This document shows, piece by piece, positions 43,493-53,305 of a stretch of DNA of 64,000 nucleotides. The position numbers were made by a program, and so were the translations under genes. The notes beneath the pieces are model-generated. The model was not told the origin of the DNA. It made no database searches and saw only the letters and a list, made by a program, of their open reading frames with translations. Position 1 is the first letter of the stretch, and every line of letters starts with the position of its first letter. Origin of the DNA: Burkholderiaceae bacterium (GTDB lineage Bacteria; Pseudomonadota; Gammaproteobacteria; Burkholderiales; Burkholderiaceae_C); the NCBI GenBank assembly GCA_026125795.1, contig JAHCKM010000002.1:930001-994000 (forward strand), given 5' to 3'.

Positions 43493-46400
43493 TCAATGCA
43501 CGCTGGGCGCCGCGCTACTCAGCAGCTCCTGCAGCCGGTGGATGTCGGCCGGCTTGACCAGGTGATGGTCGATGCCCGAGGCCGCAGCCTCGCGACGGTC
43601 GGTCTCCTGTCCCCATCCGGTCACCGCGATGATGAGCGGCCGGCGCTCCGGATGGCGTGATCGCATCGCGCGCGCCACCTCGTAGCCGTTCATGCCGGGC
43701 AGGCCGATGTCCAGCAGGACGACCGATGCCGCGCTGGCGCTGAACGCGTCGATGGCAGACGGGCCGTCGTAGGCCACCGTCACGGTGGCACCCAGCAGCT
43801 GCAGCAGCTGGCCCAGGCTTTCGGCGGCGTCGCGGTTGTCGTCGACGATCAGCACATGTTGCGGCATGCGCAGATCGGTGGGCTGGCGCCGCGCCTGCGG
43901 CGGCACGCGCGACGCTGCCATTGGCAAACGCACGATGAACTCCGATCCGAGGCCTTCGCCCGCGCTGTGTGCGTCGATCGTGCCGCCGTGCATCTCGGCG
44001 AGGCGGCGCGACAAGGTCAGCCCGATGCCCAGGCCGCCCTCGGCGGGCCCTCTGCCGCGGCGCTCGCGGCTGAACATGTCGAAGATGCGGCGCAGGGCGT
44101 CGGGCGCGATGCCGATCCCGTTGTCGCGCACCTTCAGCACCACCTGGTTGCGCTCGCGCTGCGCCGTGAGTGACACCAGGCCGCCCTCGGGCGTGTACTT
44201 GGCGGCGTTGTTCAGCAGGTTGGACACGATCTGCGCGAGCCGAACCGGATCGCCCTCGATCCACAGGGGCTCGTCGGGCAGCGCGACCTCGAGCCGATGG
44301 CGCCCGGCGCGGATGACCGGCTCGCTGGTCTCGGCGGCGTTGCGCACCACCGACGACAGCTCAACCGGCTCGCGCTTGAGCTCGAGCGATCCGCTGGTGA
44401 TGCGCGACATCTCCAGCAGGTCGTCGACCAGACGCACCAGGCTGTTGAGCTGGCGTTCCATCAGGTCGCGCGCGGAGGCCAGCGCGGGCGGGTTGTCGGC
44501 ATGCAGCCGGATCAGGTGCAGCGCATTGCGCAGCGGCGCCAGCGGGTTGCGCAGCTCGTGCGACAACGTGGCCAGGAACTCGTTCTTGCGCTGGTCGGCG
44601 GCGCGCAGCGCCTGGTGGCTCTGCTCGATCTCCTTGCGCGCCTGCACCTGCGCCGAGATGTCGCGGAAGTAGCACACCACGCCGTTGCGGCCGTCGGCCT
44701 GCGGAATGCGATCGACCCGCCATTCGTAGTACTCGACCACGCCACGATCGAGCCGCCGCTCGGCCTGCTCGGCGGTGACATGGGACTGCCCGGTGTCCAT
44801 GGTGCGGCGAAAGATCGTCACCAGCTCGTCGGCATACGCCTTGGGCCACAGGATGCGGATCACCTCTTCGAAGTCGCGCCCGACGACGCCGCCCGCGATG
44901 TCGCCGAACACCGGCAGCGCCACCGGGTTCATCTCGCGGATGCGGAAGTCGGCATCGACCAGGTACACGCCCAGCGGCGCGTGATCGAGCAACGCCTGCA
45001 CCTGCGCGCGGCTCTGGCGCAGCGCATCGAGGGCGCGCCGCCGGATGTCGTCGGCGCCGCGCAGTGCCGCCACGCGCCCCTGCAGCTCGCGCGCGCTGAA
45101 CGGCTTGACCAGGTAATCGTCGGCGCCGCGGCCCAGGCCTTCGAGACGCGACTCCTCGCCGGCGCGCGCCGACAGCAGCAGGACCGGAACGTCGCTCAGC
45201 GCCGGGTCCCGGCGCAGTTCGGGGATCAGCCCGAAGCCGTCGAGCCTGGGCATCATCACGTCCGACACGATCACATCGGGCCGGCGCGCACGCGCCGCCT
45301 GCAGCGCCGCCAGCCCGTCGGCCACCACCTGCACCTCGTAGTGCTCGGCCAGCAGGCGCCGCACGTAGTGGCGCAGGTCGGCGTTGTCGTCGGCCACCAG
45401 CACGCGGCCGCCGGGCGGCGCGCCGGCGGTGGGCTGCGGTTCGATGGCCGGCGCATCCGCCAGCCAGCCCATCGCCTCGGCCACATAGGCGTCGGCGCGG
45501 CCGCTGGCGGGCGACTCGGCGTGTTGTCGCAGGTGCTCGCGCGGCAGGTGCGCGTGTCCGGTCGGGAGCTCGACGGTGAACGTCGTGCCGCGCGCCAGTT
45601 GGCTGGCCACCGAGATCGTGCCGCCGTGCAGCTTGACCAGCTCGTGCACCAGCGCCAGCCCGATGCCGCTGCCTTCGTGGCTGCGGCCCGCGGCGCCTTC
45701 GATGCGCCGAAAGCGCTCGAACATGCGTGGCAGTGCGTCCTGCGCGATGCCGACGCCGGTGTCGGCCACCGTCAGGCAGACCTTGTGCGCGTCGCCTTGC
45801 ACGCGCACGGTGATGCCGCCTTGCAGGGTGAACTTGAAGGCGTTGGACAGCAGGTTGAGCACCACCTTTTCCCACATGTCGCGGTCTACCCAGGCGTGCG
45901 CCGGGCCCGTGCATGACACGTCGAGGCGCAGGCCGGCGCGATCGCAAGCGGCGCGGAAGTTGCTCGCCAGATCGGCGGTCAGTGCCGCGAGATCGATCTG
46001 CTGGTAGCTGGCCTGCGCGCGGCCGGCCTCGATGCGCGCGAAGTCGAGCAGCACGTTCACCAGCTTGAGCAGCCGCTGTCCGTTGCGCTGCACCGCCAGC
46101 AGCTGATCGCGCTGCGCCGCGTCGTCGCGCGCCAGCATTTCCTCCAGCAGGCCGAGGATCAGCGTCAGCGGCGTGCGGAACTCGTGGCTGACGTTGCTGA
46201 AGAACGCCGTCTTGGCCCGGTCCAGCTCGGCCAGTGCCTCGGCGCGCTTGCGTTCCTCCTCGTAGGCGCGCGCGTTGGCGATCGCGGTGGAGACCTGGCC
46301 CGCCACCAGCGCGAGGAACGCTTCGTACTGCGCGTCGCGCGGCCGCCGGGGGTTGAGGCCGAGCACCAACCGGCCGGCGGGGGCACCGCCGGCTCCGAGC

Positions 46401-47170
46401 AGCGGCAGTTCGGTCACGCGCGCCGGCTCGGCCTGCTGGTGCGCGCTGTGCGCGTCGGGTGTGCCGCACACCGGCGCCCCGTCGAGGTGGGCCAATGCGA
46501 ACGGCACCTCGTCCGGGTTGCGTGCCAGCACCTCCATGGCTTGCACACAGGCGTCGTGCGCCGTGCGCGCCGTGCTCTGGCCCGCCAGGTCCTTGAGCAG
46601 CGCGAGGCGGCGTTCGCCGACCACGCGCCCCGTGGTCTCGGCGACGATGCAGAAGACACCGCCGACCCGTCCGCTTTCGTCGCGCACCGGGTCGTAGGAG
46701 ACATCGAAGTAAGTTTCCTCCGGGTAGCCGTGGCGTTCCAGCGAGAACCGCAGATCGGTGGCCCAGAACGCCTCGCCGGTTTCCACCACGCCGCGCAGCA
46801 GCGGATGCAGCTGGCCGTCCCAGATCTCGCTCCAGGCGTCGCGTCCGGCCATTCCCAGCGCGTGCGGATGCTTGGCGCCGAACACGGGCCGGTAGGCGTC
46901 GTTGTAGAAGACGACGAACTCGGGACCCCAGAACAGCACGATCTGCGCCTTCGACGGCAGCAGCATGCTCAGCGCGCTGAGCAGGCTTTGCGGCCAGGTG
47001 TGGATCGGCCCCAGCGGGCTGGCCGCCCAGTCGTGCGCCCGCGTGCGCGCCGCCATCTCGCCGTTGCCGGCCAGGTAACCCAGCGCCCGTGCTTCCTCTC
47101 CCGGCCCGGCACGGGGCGTCGTACGGCAGCCCGGGCCGGCGCCCGGAAGACCTGACGCGTCGGCGCTCAA
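43493..47170 (-). CDS. Large hybrid sensor kinase (PAS-GAF-kinase-receiver-PAS-kinase-receiver)
   Basis: A 1225-residue soluble sensor with two complete kinase units. Approximate order: PAS (70-190), GAF (195-310), phospho-acceptor 'FFSNVSHEFRTPLTLILG' (330), ATPase (430-550), receiver 'VLVADDNADLRHYVRRLL' with 'IVSDVMMPRLDGFG' (600-715), PAS (735-860), second acceptor '[18 protein letters not shown]' (875), ATPase (980-1095, 'GGLGIGLTLSRRLAEMHGG'), receiver 'VLIVDDNRDAAESLGQLL' (1105-1225). No membrane helices. The start is a TTG at 47170 without a clear ribosome site; the ATG at 47056 is the fallback. No output domain, so the signal must pass to other proteins. Confidence 0.9.
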   Translation of the reverse strand: MSADASGLPGAGPGCRTTPRAGPGEEARALGYLAGNGEMAARTRAHDWAASPLGPIHTWPQSLLSALSMLLPSKAQIVLFWGPEFVVFYNDAYRPVFGAKHPHALGMAGRDAWSEIWDGQLHPLLRGVVETGEAFWATDLRFSLERHGYPEETYFDVSYDPVRDESGRVGGVFCIVAETTGRVVGERRLALLKDLAGQSTARTAHDACVQAMEVLARNPDEVPFALAHLDGAPVCGTPDAHSAHQQAEPARVTELPLLGAGGAPAGRLVLGLNPRRPRDAQYEAFLALVAGQVSTAIANARAYEEERKRAEALAELDRAKTAFFSNVSHEFRTPLTLILGLLEEMLARDDAAQRDQLLAVQRNGQRLLKLVNVLLDFARIEAGRAQASYQQIDLAALTADLASNFRAACDRAGLRLDVSCTGPAHAWVDRDMWEKVVLNLLSNAFKFTLQGGITVRVQGDAHKVCLTVADTGVGIAQDALPRMFERFRRIEGAAGRSHEGSGIGLALVHELVKLHGGTISVASQLARGTTFTVELPTGHAHLPREHLRQHAESPASGRADAYVAEAMGWLADAPAIEPQPTAGAPPGGRVLVADDNADLRHYVRRLLAEHYEVQVVADGLAALQAARARRPDVIVSDVMMPRLDGFGLIPELRRDPALSDVPVLLLSARAGEESRLEGLGRGADDYLVKPFSARELQGRVAALRGADDIRRRALDALRQSRAQVQALLDHAPLGVYLVDADFRIREMNPVALPVFGDIAGGVVGRDFEEVIRILWPKAYADELVTIFRRTMDTGQSHVTAEQAERRLDRGVVEYYEWRVDRIPQADGRNGVVCYFRDISAQVQARKEIEQSHQALRAADQRKNEFLATLSHELRNPLAPLRNALHLIRLHADNPPALASARDLMERQLNSLVRLVDDLLEMSRITSGSLELKREPVELSSVVRNAAETSEPVIRAGRHRLEVALPDEPLWIEGDPVRLAQIVSNLLNNAAKYTPEGGLVSLTAQRERNQVVLKVRDNGIGIAPDALRRIFDMFSRERRGRGPAEGGLGIGLTLSRRLAEMHGGTIDAHSAGEGLGSEFIVRLPMAASRVPPQARRQPTDLRMPQHVLIVDDNRDAAESLGQLLQLLGATVTVAYDGPSAIDAFSASAASVVLLDIGLPGMNGYEVARAMRSRHPERRPLIIAVTGWGQETDRREAAASGIDHHLVKPADIHRLQELLSSAAPSVH

Positions 47171-47487
47171 CTTGCGACGAACGGGTCAAACAAGGGATGG
47201 CGGCGCGGCGGATCTGCGCCGACGCGGGCGCGTAGCGAGGTAACGCTCATACGTCAGCCCTCTCACTGGAGAGCCGCTGCGGTGCAAGAAGCGTGCACGG
47301 GGTCGTGGGGTGAAGGACGGCCGCGATCCGAGGCGCATCGCACGCGCCGACGCTGCTGCGCGGCGGGACGTGGCGTGATTGACGGCAAAAAACACTTTCA
47401 GGACGCCGACCCGGGAGGATCGGCCGGCACCACCACCGCACGACCGGCTCGATGTAAGGTCGTCCGCCCGTCCGATGGAGGGAGCCC
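47171..47487. other. 317-base gap between a kinase gene and a PLP-enzyme gene
   Basis: Divergent promoter region for the hybrid kinase (minus) and the cysteine-synthase-like gene (plus). A TTGACG hexamer at about 47380 could be a -35 for the latter, but no -10 of good quality follows. No gene, tRNA or strong repeat is visible. Confidence 0.4.
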
Positions 47488-48403
47488 ATGGAGATCACGC
47501 ATCCGGCGCTCGGCGCGATCGGCAACACGCCGGTGGTGCAGTTGCAGCGCGTCGTCGCGGAGGGATCGGGCCGGGTGCTGATCAAGCTCGAATCGGCCAA
47601 CCCCACCGGCAGCATGAAGGACCGCGTGGCCCAGGCGATGGTGCAAGCCGCGCTGCGAGACCGCCGCTTGTTGCCCGGCGGCACGGTGGTCGAGTACACC
47701 GGCGGCACCACCGGCGTGTCGCTGGCCTATGTCTGCGCGGCGCTCGGCTTGCGCTCGCACTTTGTCAGCTCGGACGCCTTCAGCGAAGAAAAGCTGCGCA
47801 CGATTCGCGCGCTGGGCGGGGAGCTCACGCTGGTCCCGAGCGAAGGCCGCCGCATCACCCGCGGGTTGATCGAATCGATGATGGCGCGGGCGCAGGAGCT
47901 GGGCCGGCAACCGGGCCACTGGCTGTGCGACCAGCTCGGCAACCGCGACGGCGAGGCCGGCTACCACGCGCTCGGCGACGAGCTCTGGCGGCAGGCCGGC
48001 GGGCGCATCGATGCATTCGGCGCATTCGCTGCAGGGCACCGCCGCCGCACTGCGCCGCCACAACCCGGACGTGCGCATCGTGGCCGCCGAACCGGCGGAA
48101 AGCCCGGTGTTGTCCGGCGGTGCGCCCGGCGCCCATCGCATCGAAGGCATCGGCATCGGATTCGTTCCGCCGCTGTGGCGCCGCGACGAGATCAGCGAAG
48201 TGCAAAGCGCCAGCACCGAAGAATCGAACCGTATGGCGCGCAGGCTGGCGCGAGAGGAGGCCGTCTTCACCGGCACGTCGTCGGGCCTGAACGTGATCGT
48301 TGCGCTGCGCGTCGCGGCGCGGCTGGGCCCGGATGCCACGGTCGCGACGCTGGCCATCGACTCCGGTCTGCGTTACCTCAGCACCGACGTGTTCGCGCCT
48401 TGA
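47488..48403 (+). pseudogene. Cysteine-synthase-like PLP enzyme gene, frameshifted
   Basis: The first part reads as a cysteine synthase-family enzyme: 'LGAIGNTPVVQLQRV', the PLP Lys in 'NPTGSMKDRVAQAM', 'EYTGGTTGVSLAYVCAALG'. Near 48010-48020 the homologous frame shifts by +1; the second part (from 'HSLQGTAAALRRHNPDVRIV' to 'DSGLRYLSTDVFAP') continues in another frame to 48403. The family normally has a phosphate-binding G-T-A-G/H loop just there; the local repeat GCATTCG (in GATGCATTCGGCGCATTCG) suggests a short deletion. The unshifted frame runs to 48570 without homology. Either a real inactivation or a sequence error in a repeat. Confidence 0.75.
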
Positions 48404-48457
48404 GCACGTGCCGGCTCGCGCTGCACGGGCGCCGCTGCGTCGACACCGGCCGGGCGG

Positions 48458-48952
48458 TCAACCGCGCCGCGCCTTCTCGATCGTCGCGATGTCGATCTTG
48501 CCCATGTCCATCATCGCGTGGAAGGCGCGCTTGGCGGCCGCGCGGTCGGGGTCGGTGTAGGCCTCGGTGAGGGCGCGCGGCGTGATCTGCCACGACACGC
48601 CCCACCTGTCCTTGCACCAGCCGCACGCGCTTTCCTGCCCGCCATTGCCGACGATGGCGTTCCACAGGCGGTCGGTTTCGGCCTGGTCGTCGGTGGCCAC
48701 CTGGAACGAGAACGCCTCGGTCTGCTTGAATGCGGGCCCGCCGTTCAGGCCGAGGCACGGGATGCCCATCACGGTGAACTGCACCGTCAGCACGTCGCCT
48801 TCCTTGCCGGAGGGGTAGTCGGCGGGTGCGTGGTGCACGGCATCGACCGAGCTGTCGGGAAACGTCTTGGCATAGAACCGCGCGGCATCGAGCGCCGTGC
48901 CGTCGTACCACAGGCAGATGGTGTTCTTCGCGATCGTGTTCTTTGCGGTCAC
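48458..48952 (-). CDS. VOC family protein (PhnB-like)
   Basis: A 164-residue protein of the vicinal-oxygen-chelate fold, PhnB/'3-demethylubiquinone methyltransferase-like' group. Signature segments: 'ICLWYDGTALDAARFYAKTF', 'LTVQFTVMGIPCLGLNGGP' and 'CGWCKDRWGVSWQITPR'. The true start is the GTG at 48952, which follows TGGAGAAT. The function of this group is unknown; metal-dependent binding or isomerisation is inferred from the fold. Confidence 0.85.
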   Translation of the reverse strand: MTAKNTIAKNTICLWYDGTALDAARFYAKTFPDSSVDAVHHAPADYPSGKEGDVLTVQFTVMGIPCLGLNGGPAFKQTEAFSFQVATDDQAETDRLWNAIVGNGGQESACGWCKDRWGVSWQITPRALTEAYTDPDRAAAKRAFHAMMDMGKIDIATIEKARRG

Positions 48953-49096
48953 TTTGCATTCTCCAGGGGTGAAGGCCACGCGGGGCGCGGCAACGGACGT
49001 TCCCCGCATTGCGCGTTGAGGAAGTGGGCTCTCATTCCCACGACGATCGGCGATGCGGCCGATCGACAGCGGCGCAACAAAACGCGGGTAGCCGCG

Positions 49097-51928
49097 TTAC
49101 AGCAGCTCGGCCACGGCCGCCGGGTCGACCGGCTTGGTCATGTGCAGGTCAAAGCCGGCGGCAAAGGCGCGCTGCTTGTCGTCGTACTGCCCCCATCCGG
49201 TGATGGCGACGATGCGCACCGGGTGCCCGTGCAGCCGCTTGCGGATCTCCGCCACCGCCTCGTAGCCGTTCATGCGCGGCATGCCGATGTCGAGCAGCAC
49301 CAGATCGGGCCTGAACTCGGCGGCCACGTGCGCGCCCTCGACGCCGTCGTGGGCTTCGCGCACATCATGGCCGTGCATCTCGAGGTATTGCCGCAACGTG
49401 GTGACGACGTCGGCGTTGTCGTCCACCACCAATATCCTCCTGGGCCGCCGTGGTTCGCCGGGGCTTGCGCTTGCCGGGCGTTGTTCGGCCGCGGGGGCAC
49501 CCGCGGGATCGAGCGGCAGGCGCACGACGAATTCGCTGCCCTTGTCGAGGCCCGCGCTCAGCGCCCGCACGGTGCCGCCGTGCAGCTCCACCAGCCCGCG
49601 CACGATGGCCAGGCCGATGCCCAGGCCGCCTTCCGTGCGGTACAGCACCGGTGCCGGTTGCGAGAACATCTCGAACACCGTCTCCAGGTGCTCCGGCGCG
49701 ATGCCGGCGCCGGTGTCGCGCACGGTGATGACCGCGGTATCGTCCTCGCGCACCGCAGTGAGCGAGATCATGCCGCCCGGTGGCGTGAACTTGGCGGCGT
49801 TGTTCAGCAGGTTGACCAGCACCTGCACGATGCGCGTGGCGTCGACGTCGGCCTCCAGCGGATCGTCGTCGGGCACCACGGTGTGCAGCTGGTGGCGCCC
49901 GCCTTGCACCAGGGTGCTGGCGGATTCCACGGCCTCATGGATCAACGCGCGCAGCGACGTGCGCTCCTTGTGCAGCTGCACCTTTCTCAACGTGATGCGC
50001 GAGGCGTCGAGCAGATCGTCCACCAGCCGCACCAGGTGGCGCACCTGCCGCGACATGACGTCGCGCACCTTCTCGAGCCGCTCGGGCAGCGGCTTGACGG
50101 CGCCCATGATCGCCAGCGAGTTGCGGATCGGCGCCAGCGGGTTGCGCAGCTCGTGCGCGAGCGTGGCCAGGAACTCGTCCTTGCGGCGGTCGGCGGCCTT
50201 GAGGGCCTGCTCCGCGCGCATGCGCTCGATCAGGTCCACTGCGTGGCGCGCGTACAGGTCGAGCAGCTTCGCCTCGCGCGTCGACACCGCATGCGGCGAG
50301 CGGTGATGGGTGGACAGCACGCCCAACACCTGGCCGTGGTGCGAGCGCAGCGGCGTGACCTGCAGCGCGCGGTAGCCGGCCTGCTGTGCGAGCCCGACGT
50401 GCACGGCATGCTCGGCATCGCGCGTCACGTCTTCGATCACCACGCGCTGTTGTGTGCGCAGCGCGCGTGCGCTGGCCGCGGCTCGGTCATCCTCGCGCAC
50501 CAGCCTGAAGTGCTCGAGAAACGGCTCGCCGAAGCCGCGCTGCACGGCCACCTGCAGCCCGCCCGCGCTGCGGCTGTAGAGCTGGATGGCGCCGAAGTCG
50601 GCCTCGCACGACGCCATCGCGTTGTCCAGGATGTCGCGCAGTCCCGACTCCAGATCGCGCGTGGTCAGCAGCCGGCTGCTCAGCCCGTGCAGTCGCTCCA
50701 TGGACGAGAGTTCTGCGGCGAGGCGGCGTTCGCTGTCGCGCAGCCTCGATTCCGAGCCGCGGTAGCGCGCGCTGGCGCGGCGCATCCCCTGGCCGAGGCC
50801 GATGATGAAGGCGCACGACAGTGCGTACAGCGCGATCTGCAGCATCGCGCCGACGTCGCGCGGGACCAGGCTGCCGACCGGTTCGACCAGCAGCACGGCC
50901 ACGAAGGCAAAGCCCGTGACGGCGCACAACGTGCCCGGCAGCCAGCCGCCCAGCCACACCGAGAGCGCCACGGCGCCGTACAGCGTGATGTAGGTGGCGC
51001 TCTGCCCCAGCCAAGGGTGCATCGCCCAGCGCAGGAACACGGCCGCAAACGCCGCGGCGAGCGCGCCGGCGTAGGCCGCCACGCGCGGCAGCAGCGCCTG
51101 CGGCATCTGCTCGGCCGACTCCTTGGTCAGATAGACCAGCAGCAGGAACGCCGAGACGACGAAGCTGCCGCGCGCCGCATGCCAGCCGAGCGTGTAGCGC
51201 GAACCACCGAGGTTGCTCAGCACCAGGTCGGTGATGGCCGCCGCCAGCACCAGCGAGAGCCACAGGTACAGCGTGTCGTTGAAGAAGCGCTTCAGCAGCA
51301 CGAGGCCGAGCGCGGCAAAGTGCAGCAGTGCCGCGAGCCACGCCAACGTGTGGTTGACCGTGCTGAACCGTTCGCCTGCCAGCGCGATCGTCGCGAACCC
51401 GCTGGCCCAGACGGCTGCCAGCGCGCACGACGCCAGCGCCAGAGCGTGCGCCGCCGCGGCGTGGCCGACCCGCCGTGCAGGCGATCGGGCCGTGACGCCG
51501 GCCGCTTCCACCAGCGTGGCGGCGAGGTAGGTGATCGCCAGGCCGATGCGCCAGGCCAGGTAGAGCCAGGCCACGGTCTGTTCGCTGCCGAACAGCGGCC
51601 GCTCCAGGAGCGCGCCCGGATAGGTGGCGGCATGCGCCAGCGCCATGACGGCGCCGAAGGTGCTGCCCGCGGCCAGGATCAACAACGCCGGGCGGCCGGT
51701 GCGGCAGTACCAGTCGGTGAGCAGCAGCGCGCAGGCCAGGTTGACCAGCACGATGGCGCTGGCCACCATCACCACCACGCCCGGCTGCGTCGTGCCGGGC
51801 GAGCCGGCCCAAGGCGCGATGCTGACGAAGGCGACGAAGTAACCCGCGGCCAGCAGTGCGAACACCCGCCCGGCGAGGGCGGTGGGCGGGCGCAGGGCCA
51901 TGGGTGCGGATGTGGCGCCGGGGTCCAT
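49097..51928 (-). CDS. Membrane sensor kinase with MASE4-like region, GAF and receiver domain
   Basis: A 943-residue protein. About residues 20-260 form a seven- or eight-helix MASE4-like membrane sensor; residues 290-390 a second four-helix block of the DUF4118/KdpD-like type; then GAF (about 420-575), acceptor '[18 protein letters not shown]' (600), ATPase with '[17 protein letters not shown]' and '[19 protein letters not shown]' (700-815), and a terminal receiver '[18 protein letters not shown]' with '[16 protein letters not shown]' (830-943). The kinase and receiver closely resemble the second unit of the other sensor 2 kb away. Output partner not encoded here. Confidence 0.9.
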   Translation of the reverse strand: MDPGATSAPMALRPPTALAGRVFALLAAGYFVAFVSIAPWAGSPGTTQPGVVVMVASAIVLVNLACALLLTDWYCRTGRPALLILAAGSTFGAVMALAHAATYPGALLERPLFGSEQTVAWLYLAWRIGLAITYLAATLVEAAGVTARSPARRVGHAAAAHALALASCALAAVWASGFATIALAGERFSTVNHTLAWLAALLHFAALGLVLLKRFFNDTLYLWLSLVLAAAITDLVLSNLGGSRYTLGWHAARGSFVVSAFLLLVYLTKESAEQMPQALLPRVAAYAGALAAAFAAVFLRWAMHPWLGQSATYITLYGAVALSVWLGGWLPGTLCAVTGFAFVAVLLVEPVGSLVPRDVGAMLQIALYALSCAFIIGLGQGMRRASARYRGSESRLRDSERRLAAELSSMERLHGLSSRLLTTRDLESGLRDILDNAMASCEADFGAIQLYSRSAGGLQVAVQRGFGEPFLEHFRLVREDDRAAASARALRTQQRVVIEDVTRDAEHAVHVGLAQQAGYRALQVTPLRSHHGQVLGVLSTHHRSPHAVSTREAKLLDLYARHAVDLIERMRAEQALKAADRRKDEFLATLAHELRNPLAPIRNSLAIMGAVKPLPERLEKVRDVMSRQVRHLVRLVDDLLDASRITLRKVQLHKERTSLRALIHEAVESASTLVQGGRHQLHTVVPDDDPLEADVDATRIVQVLVNLLNNAAKFTPPGGMISLTAVREDDTAVITVRDTGAGIAPEHLETVFEMFSQPAPVLYRTEGGLGIGLAIVRGLVELHGGTVRALSAGLDKGSEFVVRLPLDPAGAPAAEQRPASASPGEPRRPRRILVVDDNADVVTTLRQYLEMHGHDVREAHDGVEGAHVAAEFRPDLVLLDIGMPRMNGYEAVAEIRKRLHGHPVRIVAITGWGQYDDKQRAFAAGFDLHMTKPVDPAAVAELL

Positions 51929-52140
51929 CTCGATGCGGGACCTTTGGATGCCGGGGGCCTCTTATACGCCATGCGCTCTGCGGGGATGGTGCCGGGCTCT
52001 TGTCCTACATCGGTTGCGACGCCCGGCCGACAACAGGTCGGGCTCGTTTCCGTCCAGGCGTACGACGCCAGCCCCTTACCGTCACGCCATCGCGGCGCGC
52101 CGCGCAGCGATGCGAAGACCATTCACAGAGGAGCGTCACG

Positions 52141-52305
52141 ATGCTGTACTACGCCGTTGTCTTTTTGATCATCGCGCTGATCGCAGGCGTGCTGGGCTTC
52201 GGCGGCATTGCCGCCGGCGCGGCGGGCATCGCCAAGATCCTGTTCGTCGTGTTCCTGGTGATGGCGTTGATCGGATTCATCGCCGGTCTTCTCAGGCGGT
52301 CGTAG
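52141..52305 (+). CDS. DUF1328 small membrane protein (YtjA-like)
   Basis: A 54-residue protein with two membrane helices: '[20 protein letters not shown]' and '[19 protein letters not shown]', ending R-R-S. This is the standard DUF1328 pattern. Expression of such proteins often rises under envelope or osmotic stress. AGAGGAGC precedes the ATG. Confidence 0.93.
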   Translation: MLYYAVVFLIIALIAGVLGFGGIAAGAAGIAKILFVVFLVMALIGFIAGLLRRS

Positions 52306-52315
52306 CGGGCCCCCC

Positions 52316-52420
52316 ATGGACCTGCTGATCGACCTGCTGGTGCTGCTGTCGCCGGCGGTCATCGGTATCCTGTGCATCGCGGCCGCGTCGCTGGCCCCGA
52401 TGTTCAGGAACCGGCGCTGA
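52316..52420 (+). CDS. 34-residue single-span membrane peptide
   Basis: Begins MDLLIDLLVLLSPAVIG and ends F-R-N-R-R: one hydrophobic helix with a positive C-terminus, as in genuine small membrane proteins. It starts 10 bases after the DUF1328 stop, suggesting co-transcription. The ribosome site is weak (GGGCC), so translation may depend on the upstream gene. Too short to match to a family by eye. Confidence 0.45.
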   Translation: MDLLIDLLVLLSPAVIGILCIAAASLAPMFRNRR

Positions 52421-52446
52421 CGCGCACGCGGCGCCCGCCTCGCGGC

Positions 52447-53121
52447 TCAGGCCTGCTCGGGGCAGCCGTGGATGCTGACGGCCTGTCCGGTCAGACGGCG
52501 CGCCGCGGGCGAGCACAGGAAGAGCGCGAGCGCGGCCGCGTCGTCCACCGCACCGGGCAGGATCGCGTTCACACGAATCCCGTGCGGGCCCAGCTCCCTC
52601 GCCAGCGACTTGATCAAGCCGACCACGGCGGCGTTGCTGGACGCGAACAGCGTGCGGTAAGCGGCGTCCGGGCGCCAGGCCATCGAACCGGTGGCGATTA
52701 GGCAGGGGCCGGCGAGCGACTGCTTGAGCAGCGGCACGGCACGTCGCGCGAAATAGAACTGGCTGTGCACGTTGACCGCGATCGTGCGTTCCCAGAAGCC
52801 GCCGTCGATGGCTTCGATGGGACCGATCGGTCCCGCGACGCCCGCGTTGCTGACCAGCACATCGAGGCCGCCGAGGGCGCCACGCACGTCGTCGAACACG
52901 CCGTCCACGTCGGCCGGAAACGAAGCGTCGGCCATGCTGCCCGTGATGCCCGGCGCAGCGGATGTCAGCCGATCGAGCGCGCTGCGGTCCACGTCGCACA
53001 CGTGCACGCGCGCACCGGCTTCGTGGAACGCGCGCGCGATCGCGGCGCCGACGCCGCCGGCGCCGGCGGTGACCAGCACGCGCAGGTTGGGCGGCGGGCG
53101 AAGGGTATCGAGGATCGACAT
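52447..53121 (-). CDS. Degenerate short-chain dehydrogenase/reductase
   Basis: A 224-residue SDR-fold protein, shorter than the usual 250-260. The NAD(P)-binding turn '[16 protein letters not shown]' and 'LVSNAGVAGPIG' are kept, as is Ser146, but the catalytic Tyr-x-x-x-Lys is Phe159-Ala-Ser-Ser-Asn163. After 'VNAILPGAV' the chain jumps to 'DDAAALALFLCSPAARRLTG', skipping about 35 residues of the substrate loop usual in the family. The reading frame is intact. It is therefore probably catalytically dead, perhaps a binding protein or a decaying gene. Divergent from the PucR-type activator. Confidence 0.8.
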   Translation of the reverse strand: MSILDTLRPPPNLRVLVTAGAGGVGAAIARAFHEAGARVHVCDVDRSALDRLTSAAPGITGSMADASFPADVDGVFDDVRGALGGLDVLVSNAGVAGPIGPIEAIDGGFWERTIAVNVHSQFYFARRAVPLLKQSLAGPCLIATGSMAWRPDAAYRTLFASSNAAVVGLIKSLARELGPHGIRVNAILPGAVDDAAALALFLCSPAARRLTGQAVSIHGCPEQA

Positions 53122-53305
53122 GAGGGCCGTCCTGCGGTGGTTCCGGTGGACACTGGCTGACCCGACCGCAAGCGCCAGCGCGCGAGTCTCGCCGTTGTGC
53201 GCCCGGATCCCTATGTGATCGGCGCACACCGGCGGCTGGGCTTCGATGTCACCGGCTGCCTGGCGGCGCGCCGATACGATCGCATCCAACCGCACCGCCA
53301 CGCCG

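Noticed and set aside
48518-52168. 1216-residue plus-strand open frame opposite the membrane sensor kinase
   Set aside because: Antisense shadow of the kinase and VOC genes; no motif and typical shadow composition.
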